From Agromyces ramosus (GTDB taxonomy: Bacteria > Actinomycetota > Actinomycetes > Actinomycetales > Microbacteriaceae), in NCBI RefSeq assembly GCF_004216665.1, contig NZ_SGWY01000003.1, forward strand, positions 1-64,000: 64,000 nt of DNA. The letters run 5' to 3'. The translations under genes and the position numbers were made by a program. Positions 37,812-46,180 of this stretch are shown piece by piece (within the stretch, counting starts at the first letter, position 1; every line of letters starts with the position of its first letter). The notes beneath the pieces are model-generated. The model did no database searches. It had not been told where the DNA came from and saw only the letters and a program-made list of their open reading frames with translations.

Positions 37812-39102
37812 GGCAGCTGGCGGCGGGCACCAACGTGATCGAGGCGAAGACGAGATCCTGCATCGCGGGCGTGACGGTCACCCCGGCTTCATAGCCGGCC
37901 ATCACCACGAACGCCCCGAACACGAGCACGGCCAGTGCGTTCATGATCTTCGTGGCGAAGGTCAGGCTGGCGAAGGAGATGCCGTCGTTGCGCACGCCGA
38001 GGCGGCGCTCCGCGTCGTCCACGGAATCGGCGATCATCGTCGCCTGGGTCACGAGGAAGATCCCGAGCGTCAGGCCGGTCAGGAAGATGAAGACGAGGAT
38101 GGCGCCGAGGTTCGCGAAGCCCACGAGGTACATGGCCACGTACAGGGCGGCGGCGACCAGGGAACTGCCCACGATCAGGGTGCGGCCGGTGAGGTGGCGC
38201 AGCAGGAGCGGGGTGAGGAACGACGAGACGACCATTCCCAGGATGATCGCGGCGCCGACGAGGGTGAACGTGCCCTCGTCGCCGTAGGCGATCACCACGA
38301 ACACCGCCCCGCCCGCCTGCACGATGAACCGGCCGAAGCCGAGCACCGAGCCGAGCAGCACCATCAGCAGCGGCGTGTTCCTGAACAGCGTCGTCGCGAG
38401 CTGGCGCATCGAGAGGCCCGTGGATGCCGCAGTGGTCTGCCGCTCGCGGGTGAAGAAGAAGGCGAGCAGGAACACCGCCATCCCGAGCACCGAGGTGATG
38501 AAGACGGCGAGGGACCAGCCGCTCGACGTCGTCTGCGGTCCGGAACTCAGGAGACGCGCCAGCCACGGCATGCCGAGCGTGGCGAGTCCGAGGGCGATGG
38601 CCCCGAAGGCGCGCACCATCCCGATGACGCGCGTCCGTTCGACCGGATCGCTGAACGCGGAGCCGATGAGACCCCAGAACGGCACGTCGCACACCGTGTA
38701 CGCGAGGCTCCAGAGCACGTAGCAGACGCCGAAGTACACGAGCTTCACCGGTTCCGCGGTGTCGGGGACGGTGAAGAGGAGTCCCGAGAGCAAGGCGACC
38801 GGCGCGGCCGAGAAGAGGATGTAGGGACGCAGCTTGCCCCATCGGGTGCGGGTCATGTCGATGATGCTGCCCATCACCGGGTCGAGGATGGCATCGACGA
38901 TCTTCGAGACGGTGATGATGACCGTGACCACGGCCAGTCCCGCCGTGCTGATGCCCGCGTACTGCAGCAGGTACACGAGGATGAACGTGGACACGGTGGT
39001 CAGCACGAAGTTCTGGCCGAAGCCCGCGCTGATCACCGCGATGCGCTGACGCCGCGGCGCGACGGCGGGCCCGGTCGACGTCTGCTTCGCGGTCGCGGTC
39101 AC
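37750..39102 (-). CDS. GPH-family (MelB-like) sugar:cation symporter
   Basis: A 450-aa, 12-TM transporter of the glycoside-pentoside-hexuronide:cation symporter family. The N-terminal helix has the conserved Asp residues for cation/sugar coupling (IVDAILDPVMGSIIDMTRTRWGKLRPYILF). It imports a glycoside, probably with Na+ or H+. ATG 39102 follows the alpha-mannosidase stop by 3 bases, so the two form an operon: the sugar entering here is likely an alpha-mannoside degraded by that enzyme. Its 3' end overlaps the DUF7882 gene on the other strand. Confidence 0.88.
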   Translation of the reverse strand: MTATAKQTSTGPAVAPRRQRIAVISAGFGQNFVLTTVSTFILVYLLQYAGISTAGLAVVTVIITVSKIVDAILDPVMGSIIDMTRTRWGKLRPYILFSAAPVALLSGLLFTVPDTAEPVKLVYFGVCYVLWSLAYTVCDVPFWGLIGSAFSDPVERTRVIGMVRAFGAIALGLATLGMPWLARLLSSGPQTTSSGWSLAVFITSVLGMAVFLLAFFFTRERQTTAASTGLSMRQLATTLFRNTPLLMVLLGSVLGFGRFIVQAGGAVFVVIAYGDEGTFTLVGAAIILGMVVSSFLTPLLLRHLTGRTLIVGSSLVAAALYVAMYLVGFANLGAILVFIFLTGLTLGIFLVTQATMIADSVDDAERRLGVRNDGISFASLTFATKIMNALAVLVFGAFVVMAGYEAGVTVTPAMQDLVFASITLVPAASCLISAIPFLFYRLGAPPAPRP

Positions 39103-39105
39103 GGT

Positions 39106-42030
39106 TCAATCCTCCAGCAGGATCGTCTTGATCTCGAACGGGCGGAACGCGAGCCGCCCGAGGTCCGCCTCCCCGGCGGGCCGCTCGATCAGGTCGGTCT
39201 CGCGCGCGGTTCGGTGCGGCAGGTCGACCCGGAGCCTGGTCGTGGTCGGGCGTCCCAGGCTCTCGTAGAGACGCAGCACCACTCCCTCGCCCTGCTCGGC
39301 AACCTTCACGGTCTCGATGATCACACCGGGGTCGTCGACGACCGCGACGCTGTCGAACCGCACGCCCTCGGTCATCCGCAACGGGTTGTTCAGGCGGTAG
39401 GCCTCGCGCACGACCTTGGCGAGGTCGCCGTCGTCGAAGGGGCAGAACGCATACGTGAAGCGATGGATGCCGCGATCGGCGGTCCGGTCGGGGAACGTCG
39501 GCGAGCGCAGCAGGTTGAGGCTCAGCAGGCCGTTCTTGGCCCGATGACCGTACTTGCCGTCGTTGAGCAGCGCGAACCCGCCGCCGGCGTCCTCCGTGGC
39601 GATCCACTTGTGCGCGCACACCTCGAACTGGGCCTTCTCGACGGCGTCTCGCTCCGTCGTGACCCGCTCGATGTGCCCGAACTGGATCTCGCAGCGCACC
39701 GACTCGCCGTAGTGCGTCGGGCGGAACTCGGCCCGGAGCATCCGATGCCGCTCGTGCCAGTCCACCTCGGTGTCGAAGCGCACCACGTCGCTGCCCGCCT
39801 CGAGGACGACGCGCTGGTCGATCGTCAGGGTCCGTCCGCGGTACACCTGGCGGCGCACCGCGACGGGGCCGTCCACCGTCGTCTCCACGTGGCTCACTCG
39901 CAGCACGCGCGGCGGGGCGTCCACGTAGTCGGGCTTGATGTCCCAGGCGTTGAACGGCCAGACGTAGGGATCCCTGTGCACCACGAGTCGGTTCAGGCCG
40001 CCGGCGGCGTGCTCCGCGCCGTCGCGGTCGAGGCACGAGGCGATCGCCCCCGTGTCGTCGAATCGCAGGGTCAGGATGCCGTTGCTCAGGGTGTCGGCAA
40101 CGGATGCGAGCTCGGGGAGCGCCTCGACGGGCTCCAGCGGCACCGCGGCGTACGGCGGCACCTTCGCGTGGAACCAGCGCTCGTCGTGCCTCACGAATTC
40201 GCTCCGAGGCAGGCTGGTGAGGTTCAGTGCGGTGGGCGAGTCACCCTCGCGCGGCAGGCGACCGACGAGGCGGTCGGCGTACGCGTCGAGGCTCGCCTCG
40301 ATGCGCTCGTAGGTCTCGGTCGCCTCGCGGTTGACCCGCGCGATCGACGAGCCCGGGACGATGTCGTGGAACTGGTTCAGCAGCACCTCGCGCCAGTGCT
40401 GCTCGAGCACGGGCCGGCTGTCGTCGTGCGCGAGCACGGCGAGGGCCTCGGCCTCGTGCAGCTTGCGCTCGACGAGGCGGTTGTGCCGCTTGATCCGGCC
40501 CTGCGTCGTGTAGGTGCCCTGGTGCGTCTCGAGGTACAGCTCGCCGACGTGGGTGTGCGCGAGGTCACGCCGCTCGAGCGATCGGAAGAAGCTGCCGGCC
40601 GAGGAGTACTCCAGCCGCGGGAGTCCTCGGAGACTCCGCTCGCGGCGCGTGAGCTCGTGGTGGATCTCGTTCGGGCCTCCCCCGCCGTCACCCGATCCGT
40701 AGACGAGCAGCGCCGTGTTCAGCGCGCGCTCGGGATACTGCCTGATGCCCGTGAGCAGGTTGTCGGCTGCACCGCGGCTGTTGTAGTCGCCCTCCGGCGG
40801 CATGTGCACGAGCACCGTGGATCCGTCGATGCCCTGCCAGTGGAAGGTGCGGTGCGGGAAGTCGTTGATCTTGTTCCAGGCGAGCTTGATCGTCAGGAAC
40901 CAGTCCATTCCGGTGCCCCGGAGGATCTGCGGCAGGTTGCCGTTGTACCCGAAGGTGTCGGGGAGCCAGCAGAGCCGCAACTGGTCGTCGGTGAGCCCGA
41001 ACTCCTCCTGGAGGAAGCGTCGACCGACGAGGGCCTGCCGCACCAGCGACTCCCCCGACGGCAGGTTCGTGTCGGGTTCCACCCAGAACGAGCCCTGCAG
41101 CTCCATGCGCCCCGCAGCGACGGCGCGACGCATCCGCTCGAACAGGGCCGGATGCCGCTCCTTCATCCACGCCATCTGCTGCGGCTGCGAGGTGCCGTAG
41201 ACGTAGTCGTCGCGTCGGTCGATCGCGTTCAGCGCGCGGACGTAGGTGCGTGCGGCCTTGCGCCGCGTCTCCCGGAGGGGCCACAGCCAGGCCATGTCGA
41301 GGTGACCGTGGCCGACGGCGCTGTACACGAACTCGCTCGTCGATGGCTCCGACAGCCGCTCGGCCAGTGCCGCGCGCGCGCCGGTGGGATCGCCCTCGGT
41401 GAAGCGGGCGTCGGCGTCGCGGAGGGACCGGCGCAGTCCGGATTCGAGCGCGGGGTCGTCGGTCGCGCCGGCCAGCACGAGCAGCGTGAGGTAGTCGTAG
41501 TAGAGCGCGTGGACCTCGTCGTCGCGGGTCGCGAGGTGGGCGCCGTGGTAGACGGCCCGGCCCACCTCGTAGAGGATCCAGCCGTTGTACGTGACGTCGG
41601 CGAAGAACTCGATCCTGCCCGACGTGGCGTCGACGTTCAGCACCGGCCGGAACCGGGCGCCGCTGTTCGGCAGGTCGCCCTGCTGGAACACGGTGCTCAC
41701 CGAGTCGAGGAGCTCACCGTCTGCCGAGTGCACGAGGCCTTCGCCGCGGATGCCGAGCATCACGACCGGGTGATCGACCCCGGCGGGCACGTCGCCCGTG
41801 ATGTGCAGCCACGCGCAGTCGAACACCCCGCCCCAGCGGGTGCCGGGCCGCAGCGGCGCGAACGCCGTGCGGTCGAGCTCGTCGAACGGGATCGGCTCGG
41901 CCGAGCGGACGATCTCGGCGTCCAGCGTCGCGACGGGCGCGTAGATCCGCCTGCGGATGCGCATGAGCCGGCGATACTCTCGGGGCTGCTGCACACGGAG
42001 GCCGAAGAGCCACGACGCGAACCCCGCCAT
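39106..42030 (-). CDS. Alpha-mannosidase, GH38 family
   Basis: A 974-aa retaining alpha-mannosidase without a signal peptide, so cytoplasmic. The GH38 zinc/catalytic residues are visible: His241-Gly-His243-Leu-Asp245 (AVGHGHLDMAWLWPLRET) and nucleophile Asp358 (LPDTFGYNGNLPQI). The helical middle domain starts near 520 and the beta-sandwich C-terminal domains run to the end. ATG 42030 opens with AGFASWLFGL; Met24 is an alternative. It is the first gene of a two-gene operon with the GPH symporter, for uptake and cleavage of an alpha-mannoside. No local LacI or GntR regulator is seen. Confidence 0.93.
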   Translation of the reverse strand: MAGFASWLFGLRVQQPREYRRLMRIRRRIYAPVATLDAEIVRSAEPIPFDELDRTAFAPLRPGTRWGGVFDCAWLHITGDVPAGVDHPVVMLGIRGEGLVHSADGELLDSVSTVFQQGDLPNSGARFRPVLNVDATSGRIEFFADVTYNGWILYEVGRAVYHGAHLATRDDEVHALYYDYLTLLVLAGATDDPALESGLRRSLRDADARFTEGDPTGARAALAERLSEPSTSEFVYSAVGHGHLDMAWLWPLRETRRKAARTYVRALNAIDRRDDYVYGTSQPQQMAWMKERHPALFERMRRAVAAGRMELQGSFWVEPDTNLPSGESLVRQALVGRRFLQEEFGLTDDQLRLCWLPDTFGYNGNLPQILRGTGMDWFLTIKLAWNKINDFPHRTFHWQGIDGSTVLVHMPPEGDYNSRGAADNLLTGIRQYPERALNTALLVYGSGDGGGGPNEIHHELTRRERSLRGLPRLEYSSAGSFFRSLERRDLAHTHVGELYLETHQGTYTTQGRIKRHNRLVERKLHEAEALAVLAHDDSRPVLEQHWREVLLNQFHDIVPGSSIARVNREATETYERIEASLDAYADRLVGRLPREGDSPTALNLTSLPRSEFVRHDERWFHAKVPPYAAVPLEPVEALPELASVADTLSNGILTLRFDDTGAIASCLDRDGAEHAAGGLNRLVVHRDPYVWPFNAWDIKPDYVDAPPRVLRVSHVETTVDGPVAVRRQVYRGRTLTIDQRVVLEAGSDVVRFDTEVDWHERHRMLRAEFRPTHYGESVRCEIQFGHIERVTTERDAVEKAQFEVCAHKWIATEDAGGGFALLNDGKYGHRAKNGLLSLNLLRSPTFPDRTADRGIHRFTYAFCPFDDGDLAKVVREAYRLNNPLRMTEGVRFDSVAVVDDPGVIIETVKVAEQGEGVVLRLYESLGRPTTTRLRVDLPHRTARETDLIERPAGEADLGRLAFRPFEIKTILLED

Positions 42031-42202
42031 CCGTGCCCTCTCTGCCCGATGGGCCGCCTCGGATCCGCCGCTCCACTGCGGGACCGGATCACGTCGGCGG
42101 CTCGCGGTCGTCAGTCTATGCCAGTGCGTGAACCTCGAAGCGGAGCTCCGGCAGCACGTTCGGATCGGATCCGGGCGGGACGGGAGCGCCCCGCGCGACG
42201 AC

Positions 42203-42529
42203 TCACTCGGCGTCGCCGAGCCGCTCGAGGAGGTCGACCGCCGCGCGGGCGTAGTCGCTGATCCATCGATCGTGGATGCGCTTGATGGGCAGCGGCGCGA
42301 GGGCGAGATGCCGCTCCCGGCCGATCCTGCGTCCCGTCACGAGTTCGGCGCGCTCGAGGACGCGGAGGTGCTGGAGCACGGTGGTGCGATCGAGGCCGGG
42401 GAACCGCGCGCAGAGCTCGCCCGTGGTGCACGGGGAATCCTTGAGTACATCGAGGATCCGGCGACGCGTGTGCGAGGCGAGCGCCTTGAAGACGAGATCA
42501 TCGGACCCCTTGCCGCCACCGGGTGACAT
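42203..42529 (-). CDS. ArsR-family winged-helix repressor
   Basis: A 108-aa regulator: ALASHTRRRILDVLKDSPCTTGEL, recognition helix LDRTTVLQHLRVLERAELV, wing GRRIGRERHLALAPLPIKRIHDRW. The region after the wing is typical of the ArsR subgroup paired with SRPBCC proteins. ATG 42529 is read from inside a 22-bp palindrome shared with the divergent SRPBCC gene; only 16 bases separate the two start codons. The transcript must be leaderless or nearly so (TAGTTT, 42541-42536, ends 6 bases before ATG). It most likely represses both genes from that site. Confidence 0.9.
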   Translation of the reverse strand: MSPGGGKGSDDLVFKALASHTRRRILDVLKDSPCTTGELCARFPGLDRTTVLQHLRVLERAELVTGRRIGRERHLALAPLPIKRIHDRWISDYARAAVDLLERLGDAE

Positions 42530-42548
42530 GTTGTAAAACTACAACATG
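42527..42548. promoter_or_regulatory. Perfect palindromic operator containing both divergent start codons
   Basis: CATGTTGTA (42527-42535), spacer AAAC, TACAACATG (42540-42548): 9-bp arms with perfect symmetry. The outer CAT and ATG are the start codons of the ArsR gene (minus strand) and the SRPBCC gene (plus strand). Candidate -10 elements TAGTTT (minus) and TAAAAC (plus) overlap in the centre, each 6 bases from its start codon. The composition is strongly AT-rich compared with both flanks. Confidence 0.7.
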
Positions 42549-43022
42549 AACGAGGAACGCCGGCTCGACACGCTCGGCTTCACCGTTTCCGGTCGCATCG
42601 CCAGGCCCGTGGCCGAGGTGTACGAGGCCGTCGCCGACCCCGAGCAGCTCTCGAAGTACTTCACCACCGGTGGGGCACGCGGCCGACTCGAGGCGGGCGG
42701 CGAGGTCACCTGGGACTTCCATGACTTCCCGGGCGCCTTCCCGGTCACCGTCGTCGCGGCGGACCCGCCGCGACGGATCGTGATCGAGTGGGAGGGCGAG
42801 GCGACGACGGGCGACCGGGGCTCGACCACCACCACCTTCGAGTTCGAGCCGGTCGACGACGGCGCGAGGACCCTCGTGACGATCACCGAGGCGTCCTGGC
42901 AGGTCACTGCCGACGGGGCGAAGCACGCATTCGGCAACTGCGCGGGTTGGACCGGCATGCTCGCCGCGATGAAGGCCTGGCTGGAGCACGGCATCAACCT
43001 GCGCGACGGCTTCTACGCCTAG
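42546..43022 (+). CDS. SRPBCC / AHSA1-family protein
   Basis: A 158-aa START-like protein: FTVSGRIARPVAEVYEAVADPEQLSKYFTTGGARG at the N-terminus, FEFEPVDDGARTLVTITEASW in the sheet, and a C-terminal helix GWTGMLAAMKAWLEHGINLRDGF. It likely binds a small hydrophobic molecule. ATG 42546 has no room for a ribosome-binding site because the whole intergenic gap is 16 bases, so translation must be leaderless. It is probably controlled by the divergent ArsR repressor. Confidence 0.9.
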   Translation: MNEERRLDTLGFTVSGRIARPVAEVYEAVADPEQLSKYFTTGGARGRLEAGGEVTWDFHDFPGAFPVTVVAADPPRRIVIEWEGEATTGDRGSTTTTFEFEPVDDGARTLVTITEASWQVTADGAKHAFGNCAGWTGMLAAMKAWLEHGINLRDGFYA

Positions 43023-43170
43023 GACGCCACGGACGGCCCTCGCGCAACGCCTCCTTCGCACGCGAGCGGGCGGCGCCGGCACCGCCCCACTCGCACTCGA
43101 GCGGCGCCGGCGGCACTGCCCCTTCCACGTGGACTTGCCGCGAACGCTTCCGGATGCGCCGAGGTGGGCT

Positions 43171-43212
43171 TACGATATATCGCGTCATGGGTTCGCGTTA
43201 TATCGCGTCATG
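43171..43212 (+). promoter_or_regulatory. Tandem operator-like repeats upstream of the PspA locus
   Basis: TATATCGCGTCATG occurs twice, at 43176-43189 and 43199-43212 (offset 23 bp). The first copy sits in the perfect palindrome CGATATATCG (43173-43182); the second in the near-palindrome CGCGTTATATCGCG. These AT-rich boxes stand out from GC-rich flanks and lie about 50-90 bases before the start of the membrane-protein gene that precedes pspA. A regulator site plus promoter is likely; the regulator is not encoded next door. Confidence 0.55.
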
Positions 43213-43262
43213 ATCAGGATGCCGGTGCGTCGATGCTCGGCCCGGAACGGGGAGGTGGTCGG

Positions 43263-43880
43263 GTGACCGGCCTCGAATGGGTGCTCGCGGCACTCGCGAT
43301 CGTCATCCTGCTGGGAATCTGCGGGATCGTCGCGCTCGTCCTCATCATCCGATCGCTCTACCGCCGGATCCGCCGCAGTCGCGCCGTCGGCGGCGCCGTG
43401 CTGCGCACCCGCGCCCGCGTGAGCCGAGGGCCGCAGCGGACGATCCTCTCCCTGCGCGTGCGACTCGAGCAGTCCCTCGACAGCGGAAAGGCCGCGGTCG
43501 AGCTCGCGGCTCGGAGCGGTGGCCCGCGGGGCGACCTCCCGCGGCTCTACCGTCGCATCGAGCAGGAGGGCATCGCCCTCGACCTGCAGCTCCAGCTGAT
43601 GGAGAGCGAGGCCGACGCCGCCGTGCTCGCCGCGGACCTCCCCGCCGCCACCGACCGCGTCGAGCAGGTCGTCGCGCTGGTGCGCCGGCTGCGCTCCGCC
43701 GTCGCGTCGGGCCTCGCGGGACTCACCGACGACACGCTCAGCACGCTGGGCTCCGAGATGGACCGGGAGGTCGCCGCGCTGCATGCCGGCGTGCAGGAGC
43801 TGCAGGCGCTCAACCGACGCGACGGATTCGCGGAACCGACCCGGCCGCCATCGACCGATCGCCTCCATGGCTCGAGATAA
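43263..43880 (+). CDS. Single-pass membrane protein of the PspA locus
   Basis: A 205-aa protein with one N-terminal transmembrane helix (about 5-32, LEWVLAALAIVILLGICGIV), a basic juxtamembrane stretch, then a mostly helical cytoplasmic part with coiled-coil character up to about 185. I do not recognise a named family. GTG 43263 has GGGGAGG 7 bases upstream; upstream in-frame starts would begin inside the repeats. It precedes pspA by 15 bases and is surely cotranscribed, so it may anchor or sense for PspA at the membrane, like PspB/PspC or LiaI-type partners. That role is inferred. Confidence 0.75.
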   Translation: MTGLEWVLAALAIVILLGICGIVALVLIIRSLYRRIRRSRAVGGAVLRTRARVSRGPQRTILSLRVRLEQSLDSGKAAVELAARSGGPRGDLPRLYRRIEQEGIALDLQLQLMESEADAAVLAADLPAATDRVEQVVALVRRLRSAVASGLAGLTDDTLSTLGSEMDREVAALHAGVQELQALNRRDGFAEPTRPPSTDRLHGSR

Positions 43881-43895
43881 AAGGGGAACACCATC

Positions 43896-44678
43896 ATGAG
43901 CAGCAACACCTCACGCGTGAAGACGATCTTCCGGAGCAAGACGTCGAAGGCCCTCGACAAGGTGGAGGACCCCCGCGACACCCTCGACGACAACTACGAC
44001 CAGCAGGTGAAGCTGCTCCACCAGGTGCGGCGGGCCGTTGCGGAGGTCGCGACCGCGAAGAAGCGCATCGAACTGCAGGGACAGGAGATGGGCAGCCGCT
44101 ACCAGCGCCTCGGCAGCCAGGCCAGGGAGGCGTTGGCGCAGGGGCGCGAGGACCTCGCCCGCGCGGCGCTCGAGCGTCGTGCGCTGCTCGAGAACCAGGT
44201 CGCGAAGCTGCAGCAGCAGTTCTCCTCGCTCGAACGGCAGTCCTCGCAGCTGCAGGAGCGGGAGCGAGTCCTCACGGAGCAGGTCGGCGCGTTCCGCATC
44301 GAGAAGGAGACGATCAAGGCCACCTACACGGCCTCCGAGGCGCAGGTGAAGGCGAACGAGGCCGTGTCCGGCCTGAGCAACACCATCACGGAGGTCGGCA
44401 GCAGCCTCGACCGCGCGCGCGATCGGGTCGCGCAGATGCAGGCTCGCGCGGCCGCCACCGACGAGCTGCTCGCCAGCGGAGCGCTGACGGACCTCACGGC
44501 CGCGCCCGATGCCGACATCGAGCGGCAGCTGGCCGCCGTCTCGGCGAAGGCCGACGTGGACCGCCAGCTCCAGGCGCTGAAGGACGCCAACCCCTCGGCC
44601 GCCGCGCCGGCCTCCGAGCGCGGTGGCTCGGCAGCCGACGGCTGGCTGGGCATCGGACAAGGCACGCCCCAACCCTGA
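43896..44678 (+). CDS. pspA: PspA/IM30-family membrane-stress protein
   Basis: A 260-aa protein made of long helices (residues about 20-225) with heptad patterns, matching PspA/Vipp1/IM30 (EDPRDTLDDNYDQQVKLLHQVRRAVAEVATAKKRIELQ). PspA forms ESCRT-III-like rods and rings that protect damaged membranes. The C-terminal 40 residues are Ala/Ser/Pro-rich. ATG 43896 follows AAAAGGGGAA. It is the second gene of an operon behind a single-pass membrane protein and two operator-like repeats, consistent with stress induction. Confidence 0.9.
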   Translation: MSSNTSRVKTIFRSKTSKALDKVEDPRDTLDDNYDQQVKLLHQVRRAVAEVATAKKRIELQGQEMGSRYQRLGSQAREALAQGREDLARAALERRALLENQVAKLQQQFSSLERQSSQLQERERVLTEQVGAFRIEKETIKATYTASEAQVKANEAVSGLSNTITEVGSSLDRARDRVAQMQARAAATDELLASGALTDLTAAPDADIERQLAAVSAKADVDRQLQALKDANPSAAAPASERGGSAADGWLGIGQGTPQP

Positions 44679-44735
44679 GTCGACGGCGGCCGCGAGGCGG
44701 GTCATGCGAGCGCGCGTCGCCGTGCATGTCGTGGG

Positions 44736-44807
44736 TGCCCCTGGAGGGACTCGAACCCCCAACCCTTTCCTTAGGACGGAACTGCTCTTCCATTGAGCTA
44801 CAGAGGC
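44736..44807 (-). tRNA. tRNA-Arg (anticodon CCT)
   Basis: A 72-nt cloverleaf: acceptor GCCTCTG pairs with CAGGGGC (one G-U), D-arm GCTC/GAGC, anticodon arm GTTCC-GTCCTAA-GGAAA with anticodon CCT reading AGG, T-arm GGGGG-TTCGAGT-CCCTC, discriminator A, no encoded CCA. It reads a rare Arg codon in this GC-rich genome. Confidence 0.93.
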
Positions 44808-44898
44808 TGACCGCACGAGTCTACCGGCTCGCGATAACGTGTTCAGCGGCGTGCGAGACGCCGACGAACGCGGCGGTGCCGCGGGAGGAGAGGGCGAC

Positions 44899-45939
44899 GT
44901 GGCGCAGGCGGGGACGACGAGGTTCTGGGTCGGCGCGTCGACGCTCGGCTCCCTCGGAACGGCGGCTCGAGGCATCCGACCGCTGGATGTCGCGGTCGAC
45001 GGCACGGCGACGCTCGGCGACCCCGTCGACGTGGGACCGAATCCCATGTACCTCGCGGTCTCCGGTGCCACGGGCGTGCTCGGCATCCTGCACGAGCTCG
45101 CCGAGGGCCTCGTCTCGACCTGTACGATCGAGGGCGATGCACTCCGCCCGTTCGGGCTGCCCGGCGCGACGGATGCCGCGGACCCGTGCCACCTCGCCTT
45201 CGACGAGTCGGGCTCGTGGATGTTCGCGGCGAACTACACGGGCGGGCGCCTCACGGCGCACCAGGTCGCACCGGATGTCGCGGCCGACGCGACGCACGCC
45301 GTGGTGTTCGCGGGTGCGGGCCCGGATCCCGAACGGCAGGCGTCGCCGCATCCGCACCAGGCCGTGGTCGACCGCGCCCGGGACCGGTTGCTCGTGCCCG
45401 ACCTCGGCGCCGACCGCGTGCGCGTGCTCGGGCTCGGCGCGATGCCCTCAGAGCTGGCGCACGACGCCTCCGCCGACCTCGTGGTCCACGCGGGCGCCGG
45501 CCCGCGGCACCTCGTGGTCGTCCGCGACCTGGCCGTGGTGGCGAACGAGCTCGACCGCAGCGTGAGCGTCATCGACCTGGTCCGCGGGCGCGAGGTCTCG
45601 GTGATCCCCGTCGACGAGCGCGTCGAACCCCGGGGTCTCGGGCTCTCCGCGATCCGCCTCACGAGAGCGGGCACGGTGCTCGTCGGGGACCGCGACGCCG
45701 ACGCGCTCGTCGCGCTGCGCCTCGATGCCGACGCCGGTACGCTGGCGCGCGTCGCGTCGATGCCCACGGGCGGGCGGCATCCGCGCGACCTGCACGTCAC
45801 GCACGACGAGCGATTCGCGCTCGTCGCCGACCAGGGCTCGGACTCGATCGCCGTGATCGCCCTCGACCGCGGCGTGCCCACGGCGGTGGTCTCGACGATC
45901 GGCACGCCGGCGCCGGCGTGCCTCGCGCGGGTTCCCTGA
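44899..45939 (+). CDS. Lactonase-family beta-propeller protein (6-phosphogluconolactonase-like)
   Basis: A 346-aa seven-bladed beta-propeller of the YbhE/lactonase family: RFWVGAST near the start, GPNPMYLAVS, DPCHLAFDESGSWMFAANY, SPHPHQAVVDRARDRLLVPDLGADRV, GAGPRHLVV and HPRDLHVTHDERFALVADQGSDS repeat once per blade. It likely hydrolyses 6-phosphogluconolactone or another lactone in the cytoplasm. GTG 44899 is chosen because GAGAGG lies upstream and the family begins here; the frame opens 20 codons earlier. The gene is alone, next to a tRNA. Confidence 0.85.
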   Translation: MAQAGTTRFWVGASTLGSLGTAARGIRPLDVAVDGTATLGDPVDVGPNPMYLAVSGATGVLGILHELAEGLVSTCTIEGDALRPFGLPGATDAADPCHLAFDESGSWMFAANYTGGRLTAHQVAPDVAADATHAVVFAGAGPDPERQASPHPHQAVVDRARDRLLVPDLGADRVRVLGLGAMPSELAHDASADLVVHAGAGPRHLVVVRDLAVVANELDRSVSVIDLVRGREVSVIPVDERVEPRGLGLSAIRLTRAGTVLVGDRDADALVALRLDADAGTLARVASMPTGGRHPRDLHVTHDERFALVADQGSDSIAVIALDRGVPTAVVSTIGTPAPACLARVP

Positions 45940-45961
45940 CCGGCGCGGTGCCCAGCTGCCG

Positions 45962-46060
45962 TCAGTTGTAGCCGAGGACGACGATCGCGGAGGTGGTCGG
46001 CGCGAGCTCGTCGACGAACCCGATCTCCTCGAGTCGTGCCTCGTCCAAGGGCTGCGTCAT
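45962..46060 (-). CDS. Orphan 32-aa ORF, possible peptide
   Basis: A 32-codon ORF starting MTQPLDEARLEE and ending TSAIVVLGYN, with an acidic N-terminal half and a hydrophobic, neutral C-terminal half and no Cys. The ATG (46060) has AGGTGA 5 bases upstream and a second GGAGGAG just before; TAGCGT, a -10 hexamer, lies about 35 bases before the ATG. Codon use is GC3-rich. The leader-plus-core shape recalls ribosomally made peptide precursors, but no modification enzyme is nearby, so function is unknown. It could also be a small regulatory protein. Confidence 0.5.
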   Translation of the reverse strand: MTQPLDEARLEEIGFVDELAPTTSAIVVLGYN

Positions 46061-46180
46061 CGCCGTCACCTGCTCCTCCGTGGAATGAGCTCCAACGCTA
46101 CCCGGAGAGTGACGATGGCCTCACTGTCCGAGTCGTCCAACTTCGGTGGCCGTTTTCGCCATGTCGTCGACAATGCGGCG

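Noticed and set aside
38194..42261. A 1355-codon frame antisense to the symporter and mannosidase
   Set aside because: Low-complexity shadow with no start signals; both minus-strand genes are well supported.
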